DNA of 64,000 nt from Petrolisthes cinctipes (lineage: Eukaryota > Arthropoda > Malacostraca > Decapoda > Porcellanidae): NCBI GenBank assembly GCA_033782935.1, contig JAWQEG010000287.1, positions 186,001-250,000 on the forward strand, read 5' to 3'. Positions 1 through 14,300 of the stretch are shown here, piece by piece. How positions within the stretch are numbered: the first letter of the stretch is position 1; every line of letters starts with the position of its first letter. The position numbers and the translations under genes were made by a program. The notes beneath the pieces were generated by a model. That model saw only the letters and a list, made by a program, of their open reading frames with translations. It ran no database searches and was not told the origin of the DNA.

Positions 1-3000
1 CCGAAAATTCGATATTTTTGGGTCCCAGAAGCGATCTGTACATGCCTACTTCGTGTTAGAGTATTTTCAAAATAATGCCCCAAAACATGCTAAAAATCGA
101 TATATTTGGTGCCCAAAGTCGATATGTGCATGCATCTTTTGTACCCGTTTATATCTCATATTCAGGCTCAAAACACCCAAAAATTCGATATTTTTGGGAC
201 AAAGAAGAGATCTGTACATGCTTACTCACTGCTAGAATGTTTGCAAAATATAGGCTCAAAACATGCTAAAAATCGATATTTTAAGTGTCCACAGTCGATA
301 TGTGCATGGATATTCTGTACCAGTTTATATCTCAAATTTAGGCTCAAAATACCCGAAAATTCGATATTTTTGGGTCCTAGATGCAATCTGTATATGCCTA
401 CTTCGTGTTTAAGTTTTTTCAAAATACATGCTAAAAACATGCTATAAATCGATATTTTAGGTGCCCATAGTCAATATGTGAATGCATCTTTTGTACCCGT
501 TTATATCTTAAATTCAGGCTCAAAACACCCGAAAATTCGGTATTTTTGGGTCCCAGAAGCGATCTGGTATACATGCCTACTCAGTGTTAGAGTACTTTAT
601 AAATACAGGCCATAAAACATGCTGAAAATCGATATTTTAGGTGCCCAAAGTCGATATGTGCATGCATATGCTGTATCCGTTTTTATTTAAAATTCAGGCT
701 CAAAACACCCGAAAATTTAATATTTTTAAGTCCCAGAAGCGATCTCAAGATCCCTACTCCGTGTTAGAGTACTTTCAAAATACATGCCATAAAACATGCT
801 GAAAATCGATATTTTAGGTGCCCAAAGTCGATAAGTGCATGCATCTTCTGTACCCTTTTATATCTCAAATTCAGGCCCAAACACCCGAAAATTCGAAATT
901 TTTGGGTCCCAGAAGCGATCTGTACATGCCTACTCTGTGTTAGAGTATTTTCAAAATATAGGCCCAAAACATGCTAAAAATCGATATTTTAGGTGTCCAA
1001 AGTCGATATGTGCATGCATCTTCAGTACCCGTTTATATCCCAAATTCAGGCTCAAGACACCCGAAAATTAGATATTTTTGGGTCCCAGAAGCGACTTGTA
1101 CATGCCTACTCTTTGCTAGAATGTTTTCAAGATACAGACCCAAAATATGCTCAAAATCGATATTTTTGGTGCAAAAAGTCGATATGTGCATGCATCTTCA
1201 GTACCCGTTTATATCTCAAATGCAGGCTCAAAACACACGAAAATTCGATATTTTTGGTTCCAGAAGCGATCTGTACATGCCTACTTCTTGTTAGAGTATT
1301 TTCACAATACAGACCCAAAACATGCTCAAAATCGATATTTTAGGTGCAAAGAGTCGATATGTGCATGCATCTTCATTACCTGTTTACATATCAAATTTAG
1401 GCTCAAAACTCCCGAAAATTCAATATTTTTGGGTCCCAGAAGCGATCTGTACATGCCTACTCCGTGTTAGAGTACTTTCAAAATACATTCCCAAAACATG
1501 CTGATAATCGATATTGGAGGTGCCCAAAGTCAATATGTGTATGGATCTTCTGTACCCGTTTATATCCCAAATTCATGCTCAAAACACCCGAAAATTCGAT
1601 ATTTTTGTGTCCCAGAAGCGATCTGTACATGCCTACACCGTGTTAGAATACTTTCAAAATATAGGCCCAAAACGTGCTCAAAATCGATATTTTGGGTGCC
1701 CAAAGTCGATATGTGCATGCATCTTCTGTACTCGTTTATATCTCAAATTCAGGCTCAAAACACCCGAAAATTCGATATTTTTGGGTCCCAGAAGCGATCT
1801 GTACATGACTACTCGGTGTTAGAGTATTTTCAAAATACAGGCCTAAAATATGCTCAAAATCGATATTTTAGGTGCCCATAGTCGATATGTGCATGCATCT
1901 TCAGTATCCGTTTATATCTTAAATTCAGGCTCAAAGCACCCGAAAATTCGGTAATTTTGGGTCCAAGAAGCAATCTGTACATGCCTACTCCGTGTTAGAG
2001 TATTTTCAAAATACAGGCCCAAAACATGCTAAAAATCAATATTTTAGGTGCCCAAAGTCAATATGTGCATGCTTCTTCTGTACCCGATTATATCTCAAAT
2101 TCAGGCTCAAAACACCCTAAAATTTGGTATTTTTGTGTCCCAGAAGCGATCTGTACATCCCTACTCCATGCTAGAATGTTTTCAAGATACAGACCCAAAA
2201 CATGCTTAAAATCGATATTTTAGGTGCAAAAAGTCGATATGTGCATGCATCTTCAGTGCTTGTATATATCTCAAATTCAGGCTCAAAACACCCAAAAATT
2301 CAATATTCTTTTGTCCCCAAACCGATCTGTACATGTCTACTCAGTGCTAGAATGTTTTAAAATATAAGCTTAAAACTTGCTAAAAATAAATATTTTACGT
2401 GTCTAAAGTCGATATGTGCATACATCTTTTGTACCCGTTTATATCCCAAATTCATGCTCAAAACACCCGAAAATTCCAAATTTTTGTGTCCCAGAAGACG
2501 ATCTGTACATTGCTACTCAGGGCTAGAATATTTTCTAAATATAGGCCCAATACATACTAAAAATCGATATTTTAGGTGCCCAATGTCGATATGTGCATGC
2601 ATCTTCTGTACCCGTTTATATCTCAAATTTAGGCTTAAAACACCCGAAAATTCGATATTTTTGGGTCCAAGAAGAGATCTGTACATGCCTACTCAGTGCT
2701 AGAATGTTTTCAAAATATAGGCTCAAAACATGCTAAAAATCGATATATTAGGTGTCCCAAGTCGATATGTGCATACATGTTCTGTACCAGTTTATATCTC
2801 AAATTTAGGCTCAAAACACCCGAAAATTCGATATTTTTGGGTCCCAGATGCAATCTGTACATGTCTACTCCGTGTTTAAGTATTTTCAAAATACATGCCC
2901 AAAACATGCTGAAAATCGATATTTTAGCTGCCCATAGTCAATATATGCATGCATCTTCTGTACCTGTTTATATCTTAAATCTAGGCTCAAAACACCCGAA

Positions 3001-5030
3001 AATTCGGTATTTTTGGGTCCCAGAAGCTATCTGTACATGCCTACTTCTTGCTAGAATGTTTTCAAGATACAGACCCAAAACAAGCTCAAAATCGATATTT
3101 TAGGTGCCCATAGTCGATATGTGCACGCATCTTCAGTATCCGTTTATATCTCAAATTCAGGCTCAAAACACCCGAAAATTCGGTATTTTTGGGTCCCAGA
3201 AGCGATCTGTACATGCCTACTTCTTGCTAGAATGTTTTCAAGATACAGACCCAAAACAAGCTCAAAATCGATATTTTAGGTGCAAACAGTCGATATATGT
3301 GCCTGCATCTTCAGTATCCGTTTATATCTCAAATTCAGGCTCAAAACACCCAAAAACTCAATATTTTTGGGTCCCAGAAGCGATCTGTACATGCTTACTC
3401 AGTGCTAGAATAATTTCAAAATACAGGTCCAAAACATGCTGAAAATTGATATTTTAGGTGCACAAAGTCAATATGTGTATGCATTCTCTGTACCCGGTTA
3501 TATCTCAAATTCAGGCTCAAAACACCCGAAAATTCAATATTTTTGGGTCCCAGAAGCGATCTGTACATGCCTACTCAGTGCTAGAATGTTTTCAAAATAG
3601 AGGTTTAGAACATGCTAAAAATCGATATTTTAGGTGTCGAAAGTCGATATGTGCCTGCATCTTCTGTACCCGTTTATATCTCAAATTCAGGCTCAAAACA
3701 CCTGAAAATTCTATATTTTTGTGTCCCAGAAGCGATCTGTATATGCCTACTCGGTGTTAGAGTATTTTCAAAATACAATCCGAAAATATGCTCAAGATCG
3801 ATATTTTAGGTGCCCATAGTCGATATGTGCATGCATCTTCAGTATCCGTTTATATCTCAAATTCAGGCTCAAAACACCTGAAAATTCGATATTTTTGGGT
3901 CCCATAAGCGATCTGTACATGCCTACTCAGTGCTAGAATAATTTCAAGATATTGGCTCAAAACATGCTAAAAATCGATATTTTGGGTGCCCAAAGTCGAA
4001 ATGTGCATGCATCTACTGTACGCGTTCTTTATATTTCAAATTCAGGCTCAAAACACCTGAAAATTCGATATTTTTGGGTCGCAGAAGCAATCTGTACATG
4101 CCTACTCCTTGCTAGAATGTTTTCAAGATACATACCCAAAACATGCTTAAAATCGATAATTTAGGTGCAAAAAGTCGATATGTGCATGTATCTTCAGTAC
4201 CCGTTTATATCTCAAATTCAAACTCTAAACACCCGAAAAGTCAATATTTTTGGGTTACAGAATCGATCTGTACATGCCTACTCAGTGCTAGAATGTTTTT
4301 AAAATATAGATTTAAACATGCTAAAAATTATATTTTAGGTTTCCCAAGTCGATATGTGCATGCATTATCTGTACCCGTTTATATTTCAAATTTTGGCTCA
4401 AAACAACCGAAAATTCGGTAATTTTGGGTCCCAGAAGACGATCTGTACATGCCTACTCCGTGTTAGTGTATTTTCAAAATACAGGCCCAAAACATGCTAA
4501 AAATCAATATGTTAGGTGCCCAATGTCGATATGTGCATGCATCTTCTGTACCCGTTTATATCTCAAATTCAGGCTCAAAATACCCGAAAATTCGATATTT
4601 TGGGTTTTTTTAAGCTATCTGTTCGTGCATACTCCGTGTTAGGTGTTTTTAAATTACATGCACAAAACATGCTGAAAATCGATATTTTAGGTGCAAAAAG
4701 TCAATATGTGTATGCATCCTCTGTACCCGGTTATATCCCAAATTCAGGCTCTAAACACCCGAAAATTCGACATTTTTGGGTTCCAGAAGCGATCTGTATA
4801 TGCCTACCCAGTGCTAGAATATTTTCAAAATATAGGCCGAAAACATGCTAAAAATCGATATTTTGGGTGCCCAAAGTCGATATGTGCATGCATCTTCTGT
4901 ATCCGTTTATATCTCAAATTAAGGCTCAAAACACCCAAAAATTCGATATTTTTGTGTCCCCGAAGCGATCTGTACATGCCTACTCCGTGTTAGAGTATTT
5001 TAAAAATACAGGCCCAAAACATGCTCAAAA
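1..5030. repeat. Diverged monomer block without clear HOR
   Basis: About 28 monomers that differ from each other more than those to the right, with no long near-identical duplicate found by eye. Monomer lengths wander (174-180 bp) through small indels. Examples are extra bases in the GATCTG..TACATG stretch near 565, an extra AT near 3297 and three extra bases near 4022. Types that are rarer elsewhere occur here, such as GTGCCTGCATC (3,299 and 3,651) and a TCTTCAGTA ending. The block looks like older, less homogenised array, though it could also be a region whose HOR partner lies left of the window. Confidence 0.8.
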
Positions 5031-8000
5031 TCGATATTTTGGGTGCCCAAAGTCGATATATGCATGCATCTTCTGTACCCGTTTATATCCCAAATTCAGT
5101 CTCAAAACAGCCGAAAATTCGATATTTTTGGGTCCCAGAAGCGATCTGTACATGCCTACTCAGTGCTAGAATATTTTCAAAATATAGGCCAAAACATGCT
5201 GAAAATCGATATTTTAGGTGCCCAAAGTCGATATGTGCATGCATCTTCTGTACCCGTTTATATCTCAAATTCATGCTCAAAACACCAGAAAATTCGATAT
5301 TTTTGTGTCCCAGAAGCGATCTGTACATGCCTACTCCGTGTTAGAATATTTTTAAAAAACAGGCCCAAAACATGAAGAAAATCGATATTTTACTTGCCCA
5401 ATGTCAATATGTGTATGTATCTTCTGTACCCGTTTATATCCCAAATTTATGCTCGAAACATCCGAAAATTCGATATTTTTTTGGTCCCAGAAGCGATCTG
5501 TATATGCCTACTCAGTGCTAGAATATTTTCAACATATAGTCCCAAAACATGCTAAAAATCGATATTTTAGGTGCCCGAAGTCGATATGAGCATGCATCTT
5601 CTGTACCCGTTAATATCTTAAATTCAGGCTCAGAACACCCAAAAAATCAATATTTTTGGGTCCCTGAAGCAATCTGTACATGCCTACTCAGTGCTAGAAT
5701 GTTTTCAAATTATAGGCTCAAAACATGCTAAAAATTGATATTTTAGGTGTCCAAAGTCGATATGTCATTGCATCTTCTGTACCCGTTTATATCTCAAATT
5801 CTGGCTCAAAACCCCCGAAAATTCGATATTTTTGGGTCAGAGAAGCAATCTGTACATGCCTACTCCGTGTTAGTGTATTTTCAAAATACAGGCCCAAAAC
5901 ATGCTAAAAATCAATATGTTAGGTGCCCAAAGTCCATATATGCATGCATCTTCTGTACCCGTTTATATCTCAAATTCAGGCTCAAAACACCCGAAAATTC
6001 GATATTTTTGGTTTTTTTAAGCTATCTGTTCGTGCATACTCCGTGTTAGGTGTTTTTAAAATACAGGCACAAAACATGCTGAAAATCGATATTTTAGGTG
6101 CAAAAAGTCAATATGTGTATGCATCCTCTGTACCCGGTTATATCCCAATTTCAGGCTCAAAACACTCGAAAATTCGATATTTTTGGGTTCCAGAAGCGAT
6201 CTGTATATGCCTACCCATTGCTAGAATATTTTCAAAATATAGGCCCAAAACATGCTCAAAATCGATATTTTGGGTGCCCAAAGTCGATATGTGCATGCAT
6301 CTTCTCTACCCGTTTATATCTCAAATTCAGGCTCAAAACACCCAAAAATTCGATATTTTTCTGTCCCAGAAGCGATCTGTACATGCCTACTCCGTGTTAG
6401 AGTATTTTAAAAATACAGGTCCAAAACATGCTCAAAATCGATATTTTGTGTGCCCAAAGTCGATATATGCATGCATCTTCTGTACCCGTTTATATCCCAA
6501 ATTCAGTCTCAAAACAGCCGAAAATTCGATATTTTTGGGTACCAGAAGCGATCTGTACATGCCTACTCAGTGCTAGAATATTTTCAAAATATAGGCCAAT
6601 ACATGCTAAAAATCGATATTTTAGGTGCCCAAAGTCGATATGTGCATGCATCTTCTGTACCCGTTTATATATCAAATTCAGGCTCAAAACACTCGAAAAT
6701 TCGATATTTTTGGTTCCCAGAAGCGATCTGTACATGCCTACTCCTTTCTAGAATGTTTTCAAGATACAGACCCAAAACATGCACAAAATCGATATTTTAG
6801 AATAAAAAATCGATATGTGCATGTATCTTCAATACCCGTTTATATATCAAATTCAGGCCCAAAACAACCGAGAATTTAATATTTTTGGGCCCCTGAATCG
6901 ATCTGTACATGCCTACTCAGTGCTAGAATGTTTTCAAAATATAGGCTGAAAACATGCTAAAAATCGATATTTTAGGTGCCCAAAGTCGATATGTGCATGC
7001 ATCTTCTGTACCCGTTTATATCTCAAATTCAGGCTCAAAATACCCAAAAATTCGATATTTTTGTGTCCCAGAAGCGATCTGTACATTCTTACTCCGTGTC
7101 AGAGTATTTTAAAAATACATGCCCAAAACATGCTCAAAATCGATATTTGGGGTGCCCAAAGTCGATATATGCATGCATCTTCTGTACCCGTTTATATCTC
7201 AAATTCAGGTTCAAAACACCCAAATATTCGATATTTTTGTGTCCCAGAAGCGATCTGTACATTCTTACTCCGTGTCAGAGTATTTTATTAATACATGCCC
7301 AAAACATGCTGAAAATCGATATTTTGGGTGCCCAAAGTCGATATGTGCAAGCATCTACTGTACCCATTTATATCTGAAATACAGGCTTTAAACACCCGAA
7401 AACTCGATATTTTTGGGTCACAGAAGCGATCTGTACATGCCTACTCCTTTCTAGAATGTTTTCAAGATACAGACCCAAAACATGCACAAAATCGATATTT
7501 TAGGATAAAAAAGTCGATATGTGCATATATCTTCAGTACCCGTTTATATATCAAATTGATTCTAAAACACCCGAAAATTGAACATTTTTGGGTCTCAAAA
7601 ACGATCTGTATATGCCTACTCAGTGCGAGAATGTTTTCAAAATATAGGCTCAAAACATGCTAAAAAATCAATGTTTTAGGTTCTCAAAGTCAATATGTGT
7701 ATGCATCCTCTGTACCCATTTATATCCCAAATTCAGGCTCAAAACACCCGAAAATTCGATATTTTTGTGTCCCAGAAGCGATCTGTACATGCCTACTCCA
7801 TGTTAGAGTATTTTCAACATATAGGCCCAAAACATGCTAAAAATCGATATTTTAGTTGCCCAAAGTCGATATGTGCATGCATCTTCTGTACCCGTTTATA
7901 TCTCAAATTCATGCTCAAAACACCCGAAAATTCGATATTTTGGGTCCCAGAAGCGATCTGTACATGCCTACTCCGTGTTAGTGTATTTTCAAAATAAAGG

Positions 8001-8695
8001 CCCAAAACATGCTGAAAATCGATATTTTAGGTGCCCAAAGTCAATATGTGTATGCATCTTCTGTACCCGTTTATACCCCAAATTCAGGTTCAAAAGACCA
8101 GAAAATTCGATATTTTTGGGTCCAAAAAGCGATCTGTACATGCCTACTCCGTGTTAGTGTATTTTAAAAATACAGGCCCAAAACATGCTAAAAATAGATA
8201 TGTTAGGTGCCCAAAGTCGATATGTGCATGCATCTTCAGTACCCGTTTATATCTCAAATTCAGGCTCAAAACACCCGAAAATTCGATATTTTTGGGTCCC
8301 AGAAGCTATCTGTACATGCATACTCCGTGTTAGGTGTTTTTAAAATACAGGCCCAAAACATGCTGAAAATCGATATTTTAGGTGCAAAAAGTCAATATGT
8401 GTATGCATCCTCTGTACCCGGTTATATCCCAAATTAAGGCTCAAAACACCCGAAAATTCGATATTTTTTGGTTCCAGAAGTGATCTGTATATGCCTACCC
8501 AGTGCTAGAATATTTTCAAAATATAGGCTCAAAACATGCTAAAAATCGATATTTTGGGTGCCCAAAGTCGATATATGCATGCATCTTCTGTACCCGTTTA
8601 TATCCCAAATTCAGTCTCAAAACAGCCGAAAATTCGAAATTTTTGGGTCCCAGAAGCGATCTGTACATGCCTACTCAGTGCTAGAATATTTTCAA
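5031..8695. repeat. Long duplicated segment, copy A1
   Basis: About 3.67 kb (some 21 monomers) that reappears at 11,356-15,020, offset 6,325 bp (36 monomers minus 11 bp). The same small indels and odd variants occur in both copies: the atypical TTAAGCTATCTGTTCGTGC monomer near 6,016 and 12,345, AGAATAAAAAATCGATATG near 6,800 and 13,125, and GAGCATGC near 5,588 and 11,913. Shared private errors show common descent and not chance similarity of monomers. Only scattered single-base differences separate the copies. The right edge is where this copy reads AAATACAGGCCC and A2 reads AAATTATACGCC. Confidence 0.9.
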
Positions 8696-9891
8696 AATAC
8701 AGGCCCAAAACATGCTCAAAATCGATATTTTGGGTGCCCAAAGTCGATATATGCATGCATCTTCTGTACCCGTTCATATCCCAAATTCAGGTTCAAAACA
8801 CTCGAAAATTCGATATTTTTGGGTCCCAGAAGCAATCTGTACATGCCTACTTCTTGCTAGAATGTTTTCAAGATACAGACCCAAAACATGCTCAAAATCG
8901 ATATTTTAGGTGCAAAAAGTCGATATGTGCATGCATCTTCTGTACCCTTTTATATCTCAAATTCATGCTCAAAACTCCGAAAATTCGATATTTTTGTGTC
9001 CCAGAAGCGATCTGTACATGCATACTCCGTGTTAAGTGTTTTTAAAATACAGGCCCAAAACATGCTGAAAAATGATATTTTAGGTGCACAAAGTCAATAT
9101 GTGTATGCATTCTCTGTACCCGGATATATCTCAAATTCAGGCTCAAAACACCCGAAAATTCGATATTTTTGGGTCCCAGAAGCGATCTGTACATACCTAC
9201 TCAGTGCTAGAATATTTTCAAATTATACGCCCAAAACATACTAAAAATCGATATTTTGGGTGGCAAAGTCGATATGTGCATGCATCTTCTGTACCCGTTT
9301 ATATCTCAAATTCAGGCTCAAAAAACCCAAAAATTCGATATTTTTGTGTTCCAGAAGCGATCTGTACATGTCTACACCGTGTTTGAGTATTTTCGAAATA
9401 CGGACCCAAAACATGCTAAAAATCGATATATTGGGTGCCCAAAATCGATATGTGCATGCATCTTCTGTACCCGTTTATATCTTAAATTCAGACTCAAAAC
9501 ACCCGAATAATCGATGTTTTTGGGTCCCAAAAGCCATCTGTACATGCATACTCCGTGTTAGAGTATTTTCAAAATACAAGCCTAAAACATGCTGAAAATC
9601 AATATTTTAGCTGTCCAAAGTCAATATGTGTATGCATCTTCTGTACCCGTCTATATCCCAAATTCAGGTTCAAAACATTCAAAAATTCGATATTTTTGGG
9701 TCCCAGAAGCAATCTGTACATGCCTACTTCTTGCTAGAATGTTTTCAAGATACAGACCCAAAACATGCTAAATATCGATATTTTGGGTGCCCAAAGTCGA
9801 TATGTGCATGCATCTTCTGTACCCGTTTATATCTCAAATTCAGGCTCAAAACAAACAAAAATTCGATATTTTTGTGTCCCAGAAGCGATCT
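8487..9891. repeat. 1,405-bp tandem HOR (8 monomers), copy B1
   Basis: Eight monomers (8x176 minus 3 bp) repeated at once as B2. It overlaps the end of A1 by about 200 bp. By eye, two or three substitutions separate B1 from B2 over 1,405 bp, for example C at 9,319 against A at 10,724, and CTC against CCG near 8,528/9,933. Shared private features include the monomer with GGGTGGCAAAGTCG (one base short) and the AAATTATACGCCC monomer near 9,220. The very low divergence implies one of the most recent duplications in the window. Confidence 0.93.
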
Positions 9892-11296
9892 GTATATGCC
9901 TACCCAGTGCTAGAATATTTTCAAAATATAGGCCGAAAACATGCTAAAAATCGATATTTTGGGTGCCCAAAGTCGATATATGCATGCATCTTCTGTACCC
10001 GTTTATATCCCAAATTCAGTCTCAAAACAGCCGAAAATTCGAAATTTTTGGGTCCCAGAAGCGATCTGTACATGCCTACTCAGTGCTAGAATATTTTCAA
10101 AATACAGGCCCAAAACATGCTCAAAATCGATATTTTGGGTGCCCAAAGTCGATATATGCATGCATCTTCTGTACCCGTTCATATCCCAAATTCAGGTTCA
10201 AAACACTCGAAAATTCGATATTTTTGGGTCCCAGAAGCAATCTGTACATGCCTACTTCTTGCTAGAATGTTTTCAAGATACAGACCCAAAACATGCTCAA
10301 AATCGATATTTTAGGTGCAAAAAGTCGATATGTGCATGCATCTTCTGTACCCTTTTATATCTCAAATTCATGCTCAAAACTCCGAAAATTCGATATTTTT
10401 GTGTCCCAGAAGCGATCTGTACATGCATACTCCGTGTTAAGTGTTTTTAAAATACAGGCCCAAAACATGCTGAAAAATGATATTTTAGGTGCACAAAGTC
10501 AATATGTGTATGCATTCTCTGTACCCGGATATATCTCAAATTCAGGCTCAAAACACCCGAAAATTCGATATTTTTGGGTCCCAGAAGCGATCTGTACATA
10601 CCTACTCAGTGCTAGAATATTTTCAAATTATACGCCCAAAACATACTAAAAATCGATATTTTGGGTGGCAAAGTCGATATGTGCATGCATCTTCTGTACC
10701 CGTTTATATCTCAAATTCAGGCTAAAAAAACCCAAAAATTCGATATTTTTGTGTTCCAGAAGCGATCTGTACATGTCTACACCGTGTTTGAGTATTTTCG
10801 AAATACGGACCCAAAACATGCTAAAAATCGATATATTGGGTGCCCAAAATCGATATGTGCATGCATCTTCTGTACCCGTTTATATCTTAAATTCAGACTC
10901 AAAACACCCGAATAATCGATGTTTTTGGGTCCCAAAAGCCATCTGTACATGCATACTCCGTGTTAGAGTATTTTCAAAATACAAGCCTAAAACATGCTGA
11001 AAATCAATATTTTAGCTGTCCAAAGTCAATATGTGTATGCATCTTCTGTACCCGTCTATATCCCAAATTCAGGTTCAAAACATTCAAAAATTCGATATTT
11101 TTGGGTCCCAGAAGCAATCTGTACATGCCTACTTCTTGCTAGAATGTTTTCAAGATACAGACCCAAAACATGCTAAATATCGATATTTTGGGTGCCCAAA
11201 GTCGATATGTGCATGCATCTTCTGTACCCGTTTATATCTCAAATTCAGGCTCAAAACAAACAAAAATTCGATATTTTTGTGTCCCAGAAGCGATCT
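9892..11296. repeat. 1,405-bp tandem HOR (8 monomers), copy B2
   Basis: Direct tandem copy of B1. The 1,405-bp periodicity carries on for about another 215 bp (to about 11,512) before the sequence switches to the A-type segment at GGCCAAAACATGCTG. B2 is therefore followed by a partial third copy that is also the left end of A2. This arrangement fits unequal exchange between registers eight monomers apart. Confidence 0.93.
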
Positions 11297-11355
11297 GTAT
11301 ATGCCTACCCAGTGCTAGAATATTTTCAAAATATAGGCCGAATACATGCTAAAAA

Positions 11356-14300
11356 TCGATATTTTGGGTGCCCAAAGTCGATATATGCATGCATCTTCTG
11401 TACCCGTTTATATCCCAAATTCAGTCTCAAAACAGCCGAAAATTCGATATTTTTGGGTCCCAGAAGCGATCTGTACATGCCTACTCAGTGCTAGAATATT
11501 TTCAAAATATAGGCCAAAACATGCTGAAAATCGATATTTTAGGTGCCCAAAGTCGATATGTGCATGCATCTTCTGTACCCGTTTATATCTCAAATTCATG
11601 CTCAAAACACCAGAAAATTCGATATTTTTGTGTCCCAGAAGCGATCTGTACATGCCTACTCCGTGTTAGAGTATTTTTAAAAAACAGGCCCAAAACATGA
11701 AGAAAATCGATATTTTACTTGCCCAATGTCAATATGTGTATGTATCTTCTGTACCCGTTTATATCCCAAATTTATGCTCGAAACATCCGAAAATTCGATA
11801 TTTTTTTGGTCCCAGAAGCGATCTGTATATGCCTACTCAGTGCTAGAATATTTTCAACATATAGTCCCAAAACATGCTAAAAATCGATATTTTAGGTGCC
11901 CGAAGTCGATATGAGCATGCATCTTCTGTACCCGTTAATATCTTAAATTCAGGCTCAGAACACCCAAAAAATCAATATTTTTGGGTCCCTGAAGCAATCT
12001 GTACATGCCTACTCAGTGCTAGAATGTTTTCAAATTATAGGCTCAAAACATGCTAAAAATTGATATTTTAGGTGTCCAAAGTCGATATGTCATTGCATCT
12101 TCTGTACCCGTTTATATCTCAAATTCTGGCTCAAAACCCCCGAAAATTCGAAATTTTTGGGTCAGAGAAGCAATCTGTACATGCCTACTCCGTGTTAGTG
12201 TATTTTCAAAATACAGGCCCAAAACATGCTAAAAATCAATATGTTAGGTGCCCAAAGTCCATATATGCATGCATCTTCTGTACCCGTTTATATCTCAAAT
12301 TCAGGCTCAAAACACCCGAAAATTCGATATTTTTGGGTTTTTTAAGCTATCTGTTCGTGCATACTCCGTGTTAGGTGTTTTTAAAATAATGGCACAAAAC
12401 ATGCTGAAAATCGATATTTTAGGTGCAAAAAGTCAATATGTGTATGCATCCTCTGTACCCGGTTATATCCCAATTTCAGGCTCAAAACACTCGAAAATTC
12501 GATATTTTTGGGTTCCAGAAGCGATCTGTATATGCCTACCCATTGCTAGAATATTTTCAAAATATAGGCCCAAAACATGCTCAAAATCGATATTTTGGGT
12601 TCCCAAAGTCGATATGTGCATGCATCTTCTGTACCCGTTTATATCTCAAATTCAGGCTCAAAACACCCAAAAATTCGATATTTTTCTGTCCCAGAAGCGA
12701 TCTGTACATGCCTACTCCGTGTTAGAGTATTTTAAAAATACAGGCCCAAAACATGCTCAAAATCGATATTTTGTGTGCCCAAAGTCGATATATGCATGCA
12801 TCTTCTGTACCCGTTTATATCCCAAATTCAGTCTCAAAACAGCCGAAAATTCGATATTTTTGGGTACCAGAAGCGATCTGTACATGCCTACTCAGTGCTA
12901 GAATATTTTCAAAATATAGGCCAAAACATGCTAAAAATCGATATTTTAGGTGCCCAAAGTCGATATGTGCATGCATCTTCTTTACCCGTTTATATATCAA
13001 ATTCAGGCTCAAAACACTCGAAAATTCGATATTTTTGGGTCCCAGAAGCGATCTGTACATGCCTACTCCTTTCTAGAATGTTTTCAAGATACAGACCCAA
13101 AACATGCACAAAATCGATATTTTAGAATAAAAAATCGATATGTGCATGTATCTTCAATACCCGTTTATATATCAAATTCAGGCCCAAAACAACCGAGAAT
13201 TTAATATTTTTGGGCCCCTGAATCGATCTGTACATGCCTACTCAGTGCTAGAATGTTTTCAAAATATAGGCTGAAAACATGCTAAAAATCGATATTTTAG
13301 GTGCCCAAAGTCGATATGTGCATGCATCTTCTGTACCCGTTTATATCTCAAATTCAGGCTCAAAATACCCAAAAATTCGATATTTTTGTGTCCCAGAAGC
13401 GATCTGTACATTCTTACTCCGTGTCAGAGTATTTTAAAAATACATGCCCAAAACATGCTCAAAATCGATATTTGGGGTGCAAAAAGTCGATATATGCATG
13501 CATCCTCTGTACCCGTTTATATCTCAAATTCAGGTTCAAAACACCCAAATATTCGATATTTTTGTGTCCCAGAAGCGATCTGTACATTCTTACTCCGTGT
13601 CAGAGTATTTTAAAAATACATGCCCAAAACATGCTGAAAATCGATATTTTGGGTGCCCAAAGTCGATATGTGCAAGCATCTACTGTACCCATTTATATCT
13701 GAAATACAGGCTTTAAACACCCGAAAACTCGATATTTTTGGGTCACAGAAGCGATCTGTACATGCCTACTCCTTTCTAGAATGTTTTCAAGATACAGACC
13801 CAAAACATGCACAAAATCGATATTTTAGGATAAAAAAGTCGATATGTGCATATATCTTCAGTACACGTTTATATATCAAATTGATTCTAAAACACCCGAA
13901 AATTGAACATTTTTGGGTCTCAAAAACGATCTGTATATGCCTACTCAGTGCGAGAATGTTTTCAAAATATAGGCTCAAAACATGCTAAAAAATCAATGTT
14001 TTAGGTTCTCAAAGTCAATATGTGTATGCATCCTCTGTACCCATTTATATCCCAAATTCAGGCTCAAAACACCCGAAAATTCGATATTTTTGTGTCCCAG
14101 AAGCGATCTGTACATGCCTACTCCATGTTAGAGTATTTTCAACATATAGGCCCAAAACATGCTAAAAATCGATATTTTAGTTGCCCAAAGTCGATATGTG
14201 CATGCATCTTCTGTACCCGTTTATATCTCAAATTCATGCTCAAAACACCCGAAAATTCGATATTTTGGGTCCCAGAAGCGATCTGTACATGCCTACTCCG

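Noticed and set aside
5923..6576. 217-codon open frame (also at 12,248-12,901) as a gene
   Set aside because: It spans 3.7 satellite monomers, shows only repeated peptide blocks, and its twin exists because A1 and A2 are duplicates. No start context, domain or codon bias supports coding.
12248..12901. Family of ~100-residue proteins starting MPKVDMCMH or MLKIDILG as a multigene family
   Set aside because: These starts fall at a fixed place in each 176-bp monomer in rotating frames and end at the same satellite stop positions. They are translations of the repeat.
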